A stretch of 64,000 bases of DNA, from positions 248,001 through 312,000 of the forward strand of contig NZ_AJWX01000005.1 of NCBI RefSeq assembly GCF_000263855.1. Reading direction: 5' to 3'. The notes below the pieces were generated by a model. The model was not told the DNA's origin and searched no databases. It was given only the letters and a program-made list of their open reading frames with translations. Shown piece by piece: positions 44,748 through 53,425 of this stretch (position 1 is its first letter; each line of letters opens with the position of its first letter). Origin of the DNA: Pseudomonas sp. M47T1. Its GTDB lineage: Bacteria > Pseudomonadota > Gammaproteobacteria > Pseudomonadales > Pseudomonadaceae. The position numbers were made by a program, and so were the translations under genes.

Positions 44748-44843
44748 TCACCAGGTCAGGGCGGTCTGCCGACGAAAGCCAGGCGTAGCAATCAGGTTGC
44801 CCGCACGGTGTGGGCTGGCAGGCTGGGCAAGCGTCTGGCTCAT
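44748..44843 (-). CDS. Short ORF upstream of katG (possible leader peptide)
   Basis: A 31-codon ORF (MSQTLAQPASPHRAGNLIAT then PGFRRQTALTW, stop) begins nine bases after AAGGAG, a consensus ribosome site rare in this window. It lies ~100 bases upstream of katG on the same strand. It has no recognised family. It could be a translated leader affecting katG, the relic start of a lost gene, or chance. The ribosome site makes it worth listing. Confidence 0.35.
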   Translation of the reverse strand: MSQTLAQPASPHRAGNLIATPGFRRQTALTW

Positions 44844-44976
44844 TTTTATCTCCTTATCAGGTTCCCCCTACCGGCATGCGATGGGAGTAGAGACAGCCTA
44901 GACGCGAGTTGGGCATAGGGCTAATAGGCGCAGTATTGGGTGCTGATAGACAAACACTCTTGAGCGCGCCATGGGC

Positions 44977-45756
44977 TCAGGCCGACACCGGGTGGAACAG
45001 GTAGTTGAGCGGTTCGCCCTCGTCGAATGCCAACGGCAAACCGCTCAGGCGCTCACGCAGTGCCGTATCGACCACCCGCACCTGCCAGTCGCCGCCCAGG
45101 CGTGGCGACGCACTCGCGGGCAGTCGTTCAATGGCCTGCAGCAAGGCGTCGCGCAGCGGGAAATAGATCGCCAGGCCATTACCTTTCCAGGCGGCCGTGG
45201 TCAGGCCCAGGTCCTGGCACAGGGCAATCTTGCGCGCTGCGTCCGCCCGGTCGGCCTGGCGCGAGCGCTCGATGTTGGCCAGCACCTCACGCTCCTCGGC
45301 GCGGTCCGTGGCCAGGGTGGCGGGCGCGGCCCAGGACTCGGGCGGGCATTCCTTGTCGCTGATGCGCAAGGCAATGAAAGGGTTGATCTCCATCGGATAA
45401 ATGCGGCACACCAGCGGACGCTCGGCGTAGATGCCACACCGGTCGTCACCGCCCAGGTTGGGGCAGCGTGGAATAGCCTGGCCGGCCAGGATGGCCGTGA
45501 CCTGCAACGTCTGCTCGCCACAGCGCACGGGCGCCGAGCGCTGCACGTTGTAGGCATAGGCTTGCGGGGCTTGCGGCCAAGTGGACACCTCGAACGCTTC
45601 CAACAGCACCGCCACCTCATGGCCGCGCTTTAGCCATTGCTGCGCCTCGGCCAGGGTCAGGGGGATGAAGCGGCCCTTGCAGCAGGCGCCGCAGCCCACG
45701 CAGTGAAACGGCGGCGTTGGCGAGGGGGATGAGGCGAATTGTGTCGATAAACTCAT
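44977..45756 (-). CDS. YkgJ-family cysteine cluster protein
   Basis: 259 residues. The N-terminal CVGCGACCKGRFIPLT motif (Cx2CGxCC) and later CPNLGGDDRCGIYAERPLVCRIYP are the YkgJ/CxxCxxCC signature, presumed to bind zinc or iron-sulphur. The C-terminal half is specific to this subgroup. Function unknown; cytosolic. A strong dyad lies 13 bases upstream of the start (45769-45794). The convergently placed HxlR gene and this gene are on the same strand, 84 bases apart. Confidence 0.88.
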   Translation of the reverse strand: MSLSTQFASSPSPTPPFHCVGCGACCKGRFIPLTLAEAQQWLKRGHEVAVLLEAFEVSTWPQAPQAYAYNVQRSAPVRCGEQTLQVTAILAGQAIPRCPNLGGDDRCGIYAERPLVCRIYPMEINPFIALRISDKECPPESWAAPATLATDRAEEREVLANIERSRQADRADAARKIALCQDLGLTTAAWKGNGLAIYFPLRDALLQAIERLPASASPRLGGDWQVRVVDTALRERLSGLPLAFDEGEPLNYLFHPVSA

Positions 45757-45768
45757 ACAGGCGGCGCT

Positions 45769-45794
45769 TATCCGAGATATATGTATCGCGGATA
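45769..45794. promoter_or_regulatory. 26-bp near-palindrome upstream of YkgJ-family gene
   Basis: TATCCGAGATA (45769-45779) and TATCGCGGATA (45784-45794) are inverted copies with one mismatch. They lie 13 bases before the YkgJ-family start. A similar GATA-containing AT-rich stretch (TATATTTCAGATA) occurs at about 52350. Confidence 0.5.
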
Positions 45795-45840
45795 ATACAA
45801 TCAGTTACGGGCATGAGTTGATGAAACAATCTGAAGGTGC

Positions 45841-46164
45841 TTATGCCGGGTTTCGCGCCTTGAGCCATAGGCCAAACGTTTTCATCACCTCCACCACCGG
45901 TTTCAGCCGCTCGCCATCGGCGGTCAAGCGGTATTCAACCTTCACTGGCACCTCGGCATACACCGTGCGCAACACCAGGCCCGCCTCCTCCAGCGCACGC
46001 AGGTCCAGGGTCAGCATGCGTTGGGAAATGCCCGGCACATCACGACGCAATTGGTTAAAGCGCTTGGGTCCGTCTATCAGGTACGACACCAGCAACAGCC
46101 GCCAACGCCCACCCAGCAATGACATGGCCTCTTCCACCGAGCAACCCGAGACATTCTTTTTCAT
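45841..46164 (-). CDS. HxlR-family transcriptional regulator
   Basis: 107 residues: KNVSGCSVEEAMSLLGGRWRLLLVSYLIDGPKRFNQLRRDVPGISQRMLTLDLRALEEAGLVLRTVYAEVPVKVEYRLTADGERLKPVVEVM. All HxlR hallmarks are present, including the N-terminal Cys and GxW helix. Divergent from the glutathione S-transferase gene at 46273-46920 across 108 bases, which is probably its target. Third HxlR gene in the window to be paired with a divergent enzyme. Confidence 0.93.
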   Translation of the reverse strand: MKKNVSGCSVEEAMSLLGGRWRLLLVSYLIDGPKRFNQLRRDVPGISQRMLTLDLRALEEAGLVLRTVYAEVPVKVEYRLTADGERLKPVVEVMKTFGLWLKARNPA

Positions 46165-46272
46165 ATCGCCAGCCAGGTATATTTTTTGTACCTATACCAC
46201 AAACTGATGCCTTCTTCCCCTTTTATACCGGTTCCGTCACCCTAGGCTCAACCCCATCAGCAAGGACTCACT

Positions 46273-46920
46273 ATGAAGCTGTACTACATTCCCGCCAGCT
46301 GTTCATTGGCAGCGCACATTGTCATTCGCGAACTGGGCCTGAACGTTGAGTTGGTCAAGGTTGATCACCGTACCCATCTCACCGCCCAGGGCCAGGATTT
46401 CTACGCCATCAATGAACTGGGCTACGCACCGGTGCTGGAACTGGCCGATGGCAGGCGCCTGCGCGAAGGCGTGGTGATTCTCCAGTACCTGGCAGACCAG
46501 GTGCCGGAGGCGGGCCTTGCGCCCTCCCCCCACAGCTTCGAGCGCTACCGTTTGCAAGAATGGCTGGCGTTTCTCGCCAGCGAGATTCACAAGGGCTTTA
46601 TCCCCTTGCTGTACGCTGCGCAGGCCGGGGAGTACCTGCAAACGGTCAGGCCCAAGCTGCTGCAACGCTTTGCCTGGCTGGACCGCCAACTGGCGGAACG
46701 GCCGTTTGTGGCAGGCGAGCGGTTCAGTGTGGCCGATGCCTACCTGTTTGCGTTGGTGGGCTGGGGTTCGGCTCATTGGCTGACGTCCTATTACCATGCG
46801 GACATTGCGCTGGACGAGTTCGTGCGCCTGCGTTGCTGGTATGAAGCGGTTCGTGCGCGCCCGGCGGTGATTGGGGCGTTGCAGGCGGAGGGGTTGGGCT
46901 GCTCCCGGATGCATTCGTAG
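46273..46920 (+). CDS. Glutathione S-transferase (beta-class-like)
   Basis: 215 residues: MKLYYIPASCSLAAHIVIRELGLNVELVKVDHRT (thioredoxin-like domain; Cys10/Ser11 near the glutathione thiol as in beta-class GSTs), APVLELADGRRLREGVVILQYLADQVPE (glutathione binding), then the helical domain with FSVADAYLFALVGWGSAHWL. Cytosolic; conjugation or peroxide reduction. Divergent from the HxlR regulator, so likely induced by electrophiles. Its stop TAG is part of repeat R5. Confidence 0.93.
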   Translation: MKLYYIPASCSLAAHIVIRELGLNVELVKVDHRTHLTAQGQDFYAINELGYAPVLELADGRRLREGVVILQYLADQVPEAGLAPSPHSFERYRLQEWLAFLASEIHKGFIPLLYAAQAGEYLQTVRPKLLQRFAWLDRQLAERPFVAGERFSVADAYLFALVGWGSAHWLTSYYHADIALDEFVRLRCWYEAVRARPAVIGALQAEGLGCSRMHS

Positions 46921-46971
46921 CGGCGCACGCCGCGTCACAGGCACCGCGGATTGCCTGACACACCCCGCGTA
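46916..46971 (-). repeat. TGTAGC-ended repeat, copy R5 (inverted, truncated)
   Basis: Reads CGTAGCGGCGCACGCCGCGT, then CACAGGCACCGCGGATTGCC and TGACACACC on the plus strand. It aligns with the reverse complement of R2 (GCCGCGTCATAGGCGCCGCG, TGCCTGACACAC), so this copy is inverted. It supplies the GST stop codon. Confidence 0.6.
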
Positions 46972-47172
46972 ATAGCCCTTTGCTTGGCGGCCCGCGCAAT
47001 CCTTTACGCAGGTGACAGGTTCGAAAAACTACGCTGTCACCGCGAACCCCGCGCCCCTTTCCGTTGTCTGGATATGCTTCACCTGCACACTTTGTTTAAA
47101 AATGCGCGGTAAACGCCCATTCAGCCTCGACTTCTAGTATCGTCTATCGCTGTCCCGCCCCCGGAGCCCTCC

Positions 47173-48027
47173 ATGCCCGACCTGTCGCCCGCCTTGCGCA
47201 TGGCCACCCTTTCGCTGGGCCTGATGCTGGCCACCCATGCCGTCGCCAGTGACGAGTCGCAGTTGATGGATTCGATCAACCAGTACCGTGGCCAGGTGCA
47301 ACGTTGCGACGGCCAGGCTTCCCACGAGTTGCCACCCTTGAACCAGGACCCGCGGCTGATATTGCCAGCCAGCGGCGGCGGTGATTTGCGCGACGCCATG
47401 GCGCGCGCCAGCTACCCCATGGTCAGCGTGCAGGCCATCAGCCTGTCGGGGCCGCGCGATGCCCAGGCGGCCATGGCGGCGGTGCAGGAAAGCTTCTGCA
47501 AGGTGGTGCTGGACCCGCAGTTCATCGACATCGGCGTCAGCCACCAGGGCCAGGACTGGCGCATCGTGGTGGCGCGCCCCCTGCTGGCCGGCGGCCTGGG
47601 GGATGCGGCCGCCGAAGGCCAGAAGCTGCTGGCGCAGATCAATAGCGCCCGCGCCCAGCCTCACACCTGCGGGGCGCAGGCGTTCAACCCGGCGCCGCCC
47701 CTTGTCTGGAACGCCACCTTGGCCGGCGCCGCCCTGGCGCACTCCCAGGACATGGCCAACCACAATTACTTCGACCACCTTGACCACGACGGCCACACCC
47801 CAGGTGACCGTGCCGAACTGGCGGGCTACAACGCCCAGGCCCTGGGCGAGAACATCGCTGCCGGCCAGGACGCAGTACGCAAGGTGGTGGTCGGCTGGCT
47901 GGCCAGCCCCGGCCATTGCGCAAACCTGATGAACCCGCAGTTCCACGACCTGGGCGCCGCCTACGCCACCGACCCGAAAAGCGACGCAGGCATCTACTGG
48001 ACCGGGATGTTCGGCGCCCAGCAGTAA
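47173..48027 (+). CDS. CAP-domain (SCP/PR-1-like) exported protein
   Basis: 284 residues. Signal peptide (RMATLSLGLMLATHAVA-SDE), an N-terminal domain with features of a degenerate copy (QLMDSINQYRGQVQRCDGQASHELPPLNQDPRL), then a canonical CAP domain: LLAQINSARAQPHTCG, LVWNATLAGAALAHSQDMANHNYFDHLDHDGHTPGDRAELAGYNAQALGENIAAG, and WLASPGHCANLMNPQFHDLGAAYA. Cysteines and histidines of the CAP tetrad (H-E-H) are present. Exported, of unknown function; CAP proteins are often secreted and associated with lipid binding or hydrolysis. Confidence 0.88.
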   Translation: MPDLSPALRMATLSLGLMLATHAVASDESQLMDSINQYRGQVQRCDGQASHELPPLNQDPRLILPASGGGDLRDAMARASYPMVSVQAISLSGPRDAQAAMAAVQESFCKVVLDPQFIDIGVSHQGQDWRIVVARPLLAGGLGDAAAEGQKLLAQINSARAQPHTCGAQAFNPAPPLVWNATLAGAALAHSQDMANHNYFDHLDHDGHTPGDRAELAGYNAQALGENIAAGQDAVRKVVVGWLASPGHCANLMNPQFHDLGAAYATDPKSDAGIYWTGMFGAQQ

Positions 48028-48039
48028 GGTGTTCGGCGC

Positions 48040-49155
48040 CTAGACCGTGTCCACCTGCACCCAACGCTGTTCGCGTGCCGCCACGCGAATGGCCGCGGCC
48101 AGACGCTCCACCGCCAGGGCTTCGGCGAAGTCGGTACCGGCCTGGCCCTGCCCGGCCAGCGCCATGATCAGCGCGTGTACTTCCAGGGTCTTGAGTTCGT
48201 TGTAGCCTAACTGATGCCCCGGCGCCGGGCTGAACGCCGCATAGCCGGGCAGCGCCGGCCCGGCCAGCAGCCGCTCGAAGCCACCCTGCCCGGCGCGGCA
48301 CAGCCGCAACTCGTTGAGGCGCTCCTGATCGAATGCCAGCGTGCCGCGGGTACCGCTGATCTCGAAGCGCAAATGGTTTTTGTAGCCCAGCTTGAGCCAA
48401 CTGCTGCTGAACGTGCCGCGCGCACCATTGGCAAACCGCAGCAGCGCCTGGGTGTGGTCATCGACCGCGATCGCCTTGCGCTCGCCGCTGCCCGCCACGG
48501 CCGGGCGCTGGCCGTGCACCGTTTGGCTGTCGGCGCACACCGCCTGCACGTCGCCGACCAGGTAGCGGGCCATAGCCAGCAGGTGGCTGCCCAGGTCGGC
48601 CAGGGCGCCGCCGGCGTGCTGCTCCTCGCAACGCCAGGACCAAGGCGAAGCGGGATCGGCCATGAAGTCTTCGCAGAACTCGCCCTCAAAGCTGATGATG
48701 TCGCCCAGTTCACCACCCTGCACCATCTGCCGGGCCCACTCGATCATGGGGTTGTGCTGGTAGTTGTACCCCACCCGGGTCACCACGCCGGCGGCCTTGG
48801 CGGCCTGGTGCATCTGTTCAGCCTGCTCCAGGCTCACGGCCAGCGGTTTTTCGCAGTACACCGCCTTGCCCGCCGCCAGCGCTGCCATGGCCATGGGGAA
48901 ATGCAGGTGGTTGGGCGTGGTGATGGCCACCACGTTTACCGCCGGGTCGTCGATCAGCCGTTGCCAGTCGCTGTGTGCGGTCTCGAACCCCCACGCCCGC
49001 GCGCACTGGCTGGCGCGTTGCGGGTCGGCGTCGGCCAGCGCCGCCAGGCGCAGGCTGACGGGCAGCTCGAATGCCGCGCTGACATTGCGAAACGCCAAGG
49101 CGTGAGCACGCCCCATGAAGCCTGTGCCAATGAGACCGATGCCGATTTCGCGCAT
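48040..49155 (-). CDS. Gfo/Idh/MocA-family oxidoreductase
   Basis: 371 residues. NAD(P)-binding domain: IGIGLIGTGFMGRAHALAF, LAALADADPQRA, VNVVAITTPNHLHFPMAMAALAAGKAVYCEKPLA (EKP motif), then the C-terminal beta-sheet domain (DLGSHLLAMARYLVG, HQLGYNELKTLEVHALI). Substrates in this family include inositols, sugars and sugar acids. A GGAA-N6-TTCC dyad lies directly upstream (49197-49214), the motif reported for the IolR (RpiR) regulator of inositol catabolism in Sinorhizobium. No other iol genes are in the window. Confidence 0.9.
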   Translation of the reverse strand: MREIGIGLIGTGFMGRAHALAFRNVSAAFELPVSLRLAALADADPQRASQCARAWGFETAHSDWQRLIDDPAVNVVAITTPNHLHFPMAMAALAAGKAVYCEKPLAVSLEQAEQMHQAAKAAGVVTRVGYNYQHNPMIEWARQMVQGGELGDIISFEGEFCEDFMADPASPWSWRCEEQHAGGALADLGSHLLAMARYLVGDVQAVCADSQTVHGQRPAVAGSGERKAIAVDDHTQALLRFANGARGTFSSSWLKLGYKNHLRFEISGTRGTLAFDQERLNELRLCRAGQGGFERLLAGPALPGYAAFSPAPGHQLGYNELKTLEVHALIMALAGQGQAGTDFAEALAVERLAAAIRVAAREQRWVQVDTV

Positions 49156-49196
49156 GAGGAATACCTTGCAGATTATTGTTGTTGGACACCCTAGTT

Positions 49197-49214
49197 ATGG
49201 AATATTAATTCCAT
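49197..49214. promoter_or_regulatory. ATGGAAT-ATTA-ATTCCAT operator upstream of Gfo/Idh gene
   Basis: Perfect dyad ATGGAAT (49197-49203) and ATTCCAT (49208-49214), 41 bases upstream of the Gfo/Idh start. It contains GGAA-N6-TTCC, the published consensus of RpiR-type IolR sites. Confidence 0.5.
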
Positions 49215-49519
49215 TTTATCAAGCTCGGAATTTTATTTCTTTTAGCCGTCAATGCTGACTCCACGCGCTGGCGGTGACGGCCTGGCGCAGCCAAGTATGC
49301 GTCGGGCACGGCGGGGCTCCAGACGAGGGTAAAGACGAAGGATGGAATGGCCAGGCCAGCACCGAGCGCCTCGCCGCAATGCCACTGGTGGTGTGCGGGG
49401 TTATCGTTATCCAGTGCTGTGCCGTGGCGCCCGCATGCAGCTGACGCAAACTGCGCACGCCGAGGTCCATACTGGCACAATGGCCGGTGCCCTACCTCGA
49501 CTGCTTTGCGGAGCGCCCT
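49215..49519. other. Intergenic, about 305 bases
   Basis: AT-rich first part (upstream of the Gfo/Idh promoter), then GC-rich. No gene supported. The GGAG at 49510-49513 serves the ABC exporter gene. Confidence 0.5.
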
Positions 49520-51337
49520 GTGTCCATGCTGTTGCTGACTCGCCTCACCACCTTTGCCGACCAGGCCCGCCGCGCGGTCAGCCTGGTGTGGCGCACCTCG
49601 CGCCCTTTGTTTGTCGGCCTGGTATTGGCCACCCTGGCCGCAGGCATGCTGCCCGCGCTGGCCGCCTGGATCGGCCAGCGCATTGTCGACGCGGTGGTCG
49701 CCGGCATGCAGTTGCACGCCAGCCACGGCCAGGCGCCACTGTGGTCGGTGCTGCGCTATGTGCTGGCCGAAGCCGGCGTGCTGGCGTTGCTGGCCGCGGC
49801 GCAACGGGCGCTGTCGGTGCAACAGGCGTTGCTGCGGGTGCAACTGGGGCAGAAGGTCAACCTGCTGATTCTGGAAAAAGCCCAGACCCTGTCGTTGTTG
49901 CAGTTCGAGGACTCAGCCTTCTACGACAAGCTGGTGCGTGTGCGCCGCGATGCCTCCACCCGCCCGCTGGGCCTGGTGAACAAGGGCCTGGGGCTAGTGC
50001 AAAACCTGATATCGCTGATCAGCTTCGCGGTGCTGCTGGTGCATTTCTCGCCTTGGGCGCTGGTGATTCTGGTGGTGGGGGCACTGCCGGTGTTCTTCGC
50101 CGAGGCGCACTTTTCCGGCGATGCCTTCCGCCTGTTCAAGCGCCGCGCGCCGGAAACCCGCCAGCAAGGCTATCTGGAAGCCTTGCTGTCACAGGAAGCC
50201 CACGCCAAGGAAGTGAAACTGTTCGGCCTGGCGCCCTTGCTGCTGCAACGCTACCGCGACAACTTCAACCGGCTGTACGTTGAAGACCGCCGGCTTACCC
50301 TGCGCCGTGACGGCTGGGGCCTGGGGCTTGGCCTGCTGGGCACCGCGGCGTTCTACCTGGCCTATGCCTGGGTGGTGCTGGACACGGTGAACGGCCAGAC
50401 CAGCCTGGGCCAGATGACCATGTACCTGGTGCTGTTCAAGCAAGGCCAGAGCGCCATCAGCGCCAGCTTGGCGGCCATTGCCGGGCTGTACGAAGATGGC
50501 CTGTACCTGTCCGACCTGTACGAGTACCTGGGCCACCCGGTGATGGCCGTGGGCGGCAGCCTGAAGATGGGCGTGCGCCCGGGCGACGGCCTGCGTTGCG
50601 AGCACCTGGGCTTTCGCTATCCGGGGGCCGCCCACGACACCCTCAGCGACATCAACCTGCACCTGGCGCCCGGCAAGAGCCTGGCGCTGGTGGGCGAGAA
50701 CGGTTCGGGCAAGACCACCCTGATCAAGCTGCTGACCCGCCTGTACACGCCCCACCAGGGCCGCATCCTGCTAGACGGCAGCGACTTGCAGGACTGGGAG
50801 GAGCACGCCTTGCACCAGCGCATCGGGGTGATTTTCCAGGACTACATACGCTACCAGATGAGCGTTGGCGAAAACCTTGGCGTGGGCGACGTCAGCGCCT
50901 TCAGCGACCCAGCACGCTGGCGCGACGCCGCAGCCCAAGGCGTCGCCGCCGAGTTCATCGAACGTCTGAGCAATGGCTACGCGACCCAGTTGGGGCGCTG
51001 GTTCGTGGGGGGCCAGGAGCTGTCGGGCGGGCAATGGCAGAAAGTTGCACTGTCGCGTGCCTACATGCGCCGCGAGGCCGACATTCTCATCCTCGACGAG
51101 CCCACCGCCGCCCTCGACGCCGGCGCCGAAGCCGCGGTATTCGACCATTTCCGTGAATACGCCCGAGGCCGCATGACCCTGCTGATCTCGCACCGCTTCA
51201 GCAGCGTACGCAGCGCCGACCATATCATCGTGCTAGACAGCGGCCGCGTGCGTGAACAGGGCAACCATGAGCAGTTGATGGAAGTGCAAGGCCGCTATGC
51301 ACAACTGTTCGACCTGCAGGCGCAGGGCTACCGCTAA
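49520..51337 (+). CDS. ABC exporter (permease-ATPase fusion)
   Basis: 605 residues. Six transmembrane helices in the N-terminal ~300 residues (LVLATLAAGMLPALAAWIG, LISLISFAVLLVHFSPWALVILVVGALPVFF, GLGLLGTAAFYLAYAWVVLD), then an ATP-binding domain with Walker A VGENGSGKTTLIK, signature ELSGGQWQKVALSRAY and Walker B ILILDEPTAALD, and H-loop ISHRFSSVR. Half-transporter architecture; acts as a homodimer or with a partner in the inner membrane. GTG at 49520 is chosen because GGAG lies six bases upstream. Substrate unknown; a second ABC ATPase gene follows. Confidence 0.9.
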   Translation: MSMLLLTRLTTFADQARRAVSLVWRTSRPLFVGLVLATLAAGMLPALAAWIGQRIVDAVVAGMQLHASHGQAPLWSVLRYVLAEAGVLALLAAAQRALSVQQALLRVQLGQKVNLLILEKAQTLSLLQFEDSAFYDKLVRVRRDASTRPLGLVNKGLGLVQNLISLISFAVLLVHFSPWALVILVVGALPVFFAEAHFSGDAFRLFKRRAPETRQQGYLEALLSQEAHAKEVKLFGLAPLLLQRYRDNFNRLYVEDRRLTLRRDGWGLGLGLLGTAAFYLAYAWVVLDTVNGQTSLGQMTMYLVLFKQGQSAISASLAAIAGLYEDGLYLSDLYEYLGHPVMAVGGSLKMGVRPGDGLRCEHLGFRYPGAAHDTLSDINLHLAPGKSLALVGENGSGKTTLIKLLTRLYTPHQGRILLDGSDLQDWEEHALHQRIGVIFQDYIRYQMSVGENLGVGDVSAFSDPARWRDAAAQGVAAEFIERLSNGYATQLGRWFVGGQELSGGQWQKVALSRAYMRREADILILDEPTAALDAGAEAAVFDHFREYARGRMTLLISHRFSSVRSADHIIVLDSGRVREQGNHEQLMEVQGRYAQLFDLQAQGYR

Positions 51338-51503
51338 ACGCCGCACGGGCGGCGCGCGGCCTCCCACGCCTTGTAGGCACACCTCGGTCATCCAGCGCCT
51401 GCCGTCGCATGGCCACCCCCACCCGCTACACCTTGGTAGCCATTGCATTAACCCGGCCCGGTTGTTTCAATGGCCGCCCTCTGCCCTTGCCTCCAGGCCC
51501 ATC

Positions 51504-52277
51504 ATGATCGAACTGAACCAGGTCACCGCCTTCCAGCAGCAAACCCGCGTTTTCGACCAACTGTCGCTGCACATCGGCTACAACGAACGCGTGGCCATCC
51601 TGGGCCCCAACGGTGCGGGCAAAAGCACCCTGCTCAAGCTGATCAACCGCGAAATCTACCCGGTGGAGCGCGCCGGCAGCTCGCTCAAGCTGTTCGGCCA
51701 TGAAACCTTCAACCTGTGGGACCTGCGGGCCAAGATCGGCTTCGTGTCCCAGGATATGCAGGAAGATTACACCCCCTACACCTCGGCGCTGGACGTGGTG
51801 ACCTCCGGCTTTTTCGGCGCCATGGGCACCCATGCCCACCTGCAACCCAGCGACGAGCAGACCGCCCGCGCCCGCGAACTGCTGACGCAACTGGGCATGG
51901 GGGTGGATGAACAACGCATGTTCCAGCGCCTGTCCACCGGCCAGAAACGCCGCCTGCTGCTGGCCCGCGCTTTGGTGCACAACCCGCGCGCGCTGATCCT
52001 CGACGAACCCACCAGCGGCCTCGACATGGGCGCCAGCCTGAGCCTGCTGAGCCTGATGCGCGAGTTCTGCCACAACGACCGCGCCATGATCATCACCACC
52101 CACCACATCGACGAAATCATCCCCGAGATCGATCGCGTGGTGCTGATCAAGCAAGGCCAGGTGGTTGCCGACGGGCCAAAGGCCGAGGTGCTCACCAGCG
52201 AGCAGCTGTCACAGCTATATCAAACCCAACTACAAGTCAGTGAACACGACGGCTGGTATCGCTGTTGGCACGGTTAA
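51504..52277 (+). CDS. Stand-alone ABC transporter ATP-binding protein
   Basis: 257 residues: Walker A LGPNGAGKSTLLKLIN, signature RLSTGQKRRLLLARALV, Walker B ALILDEPTSGLDMGASLSLL and switch IITTHHIDEIIPEIDRVVLI. It has no membrane partner in the window. The layout (PGxG, ATPase with GxxP near the N-terminus) resembles YlmA/ModF-like ATPases. It is followed by a hairpin at 52297-52311 and an AT-rich gap. It may share a transcript with the ABC exporter (gap of 166 bases). Confidence 0.88.
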   Translation: MIELNQVTAFQQQTRVFDQLSLHIGYNERVAILGPNGAGKSTLLKLINREIYPVERAGSSLKLFGHETFNLWDLRAKIGFVSQDMQEDYTPYTSALDVVTSGFFGAMGTHAHLQPSDEQTARARELLTQLGMGVDEQRMFQRLSTGQKRRLLLARALVHNPRALILDEPTSGLDMGASLSLLSLMREFCHNDRAMIITTHHIDEIIPEIDRVVLIKQGQVVADGPKAEVLTSEQLSQLYQTQLQVSEHDGWYRCWHG

Positions 52278-52296
52278 ACTGCCTGCCACCACGCCT

Positions 52297-52311
52297 GGCG
52301 CTTTTGGCGCC
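52297..52311 (+). terminator. Hairpin after ABC ATPase gene
   Basis: GGCGC (52297-52301), loop TTTTG, GCGCC (52307-52311), followed by GGCCTTTATTT. Short stem but T-rich tail and correct position. Confidence 0.5.
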
Positions 52312-52594
52312 GGCCTTTATTTAAAGTGCCCCGCCTATCAATATGACACTTATATTTCAGATACAGCACGACCTTTCTTAACCTGAACCACGACTTCTTA
52401 ACACTTACCTTTGTATAAGTATCCGAATACGAAACACTACGTTACACGATATTCAGACTTTGCTATTTACCCCGCCCAACTTTGCCGAATACGATGACGA
52501 ACACGTTGTATTCCGACTTGCCTTATGCGCACGCGTTCATTATCGCCATTGAACATCCGCGTCGCGTCCAGTCAACGCTGCAGAGTTGCCCGCA
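52312..52594. other. AT-rich leader before the glycosyltransferase gene
   Basis: About 280 bases, the most AT-rich stretch in the GC-rich part of the window (e.g. TATTTAAAG, TATCAATATGACACTTATATTTCAGATA, TACCTTTGTATAAGTATCC). No gene. It probably contains the promoter of the 52595-54229 unit; xenogeneic silencers of the MvaT type favour such DNA. Confidence 0.5.
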
Positions 52595-53395
52595 ATGAAC
52601 CGCTTCGACACTTCCACTGCATTGACGCCGTCCTTCAGTATTGCACTGGTCAATTACAAGACCCTGGACATAACGCGTATTTGCCTTGAACTGCTGCACA
52701 CTCACCTGGCCCACAGCAACATTCAGGTATGGGTGGTGGACAATGACTCCGCCGACGCCAGCACGCACTACCTGCGCTCGCTGGACTGGATCAACCTGAT
52801 CGAACGGGTGCCCGCCCCTTCGGAGCCCGGCCATGTCGCCCATGGCAAGGCCCTGGACCTGGTCCTTGAGCGGGTAGACTCCGACTACCTGTTCCTGCTG
52901 CACACCGACACCTTCATTTTCGACCCCTGCGTGTTCGAGCGCATGCTCCAGGCCTGCACACGCCAACCCGGCACGTGCGCGGTCGGCTGCGTGGAGCAGA
53001 TCAATCGCGGCCTTGCGCGTACCGTCTGGCGTGGTGTGTCACGCCATTGCAAACACTATTACCGGCGCCTGCTGCGCAGCGCAGGGCTGCCCGCACGGCT
53101 GCCAAAGCCGTGCCGCGAGGTGTACCTCAAGAGCTTCTGCGCCCTGTGGGACTGCCGCCTGATCAAGCAGCACGGCCTGCGCTTCTGCCTGGACGACCGG
53201 GTGCCCGGCTACACCCTGCAAGACCGCCTGACCACCCTGGGCCATGACGTAGTGCGGCTGGCACCGGGCCGCATATTCCGCTACCTGGACCACATCCAGT
53301 CCGGCACGGTGGCTGCCGCCGGTGGCTATGGCGCCAGCCACCGCCGCACGAAGATGTACAATCAGATACTCAAGCGGCTGAACGCCCATGCGTGA
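52595..53395 (+). CDS. Glycosyltransferase family 2-like protein
   Basis: 266 residues. GT-A style: SIALVNYKTLDITRICLELL, VWVVDNDSADAS (nucleotide-sugar binding), GKALDLVLERVDSDYLFLLHTDTFIFDP (DxD-like metal site LLHTDTF). The C-terminal part is specific (KPCREVYLKSFCALWDCRLIKQHGLRFCLDD). No transmembrane spans, so a cytosolic enzyme or one acting on a lipid carrier. It ends 30 bases before the 2OG-oxygenase gene, so the two are probably one operon. Acceptor unknown. Confidence 0.8.
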   Translation: MNRFDTSTALTPSFSIALVNYKTLDITRICLELLHTHLAHSNIQVWVVDNDSADASTHYLRSLDWINLIERVPAPSEPGHVAHGKALDLVLERVDSDYLFLLHTDTFIFDPCVFERMLQACTRQPGTCAVGCVEQINRGLARTVWRGVSRHCKHYYRRLLRSAGLPARLPKPCREVYLKSFCALWDCRLIKQHGLRFCLDDRVPGYTLQDRLTTLGHDVVRLAPGRIFRYLDHIQSGTVAAAGGYGASHRRTKMYNQILKRLNAHA

Positions 53396-53425
53396 ACGCC
53401 CGAACGACCAATGCCGGGACCTGCA

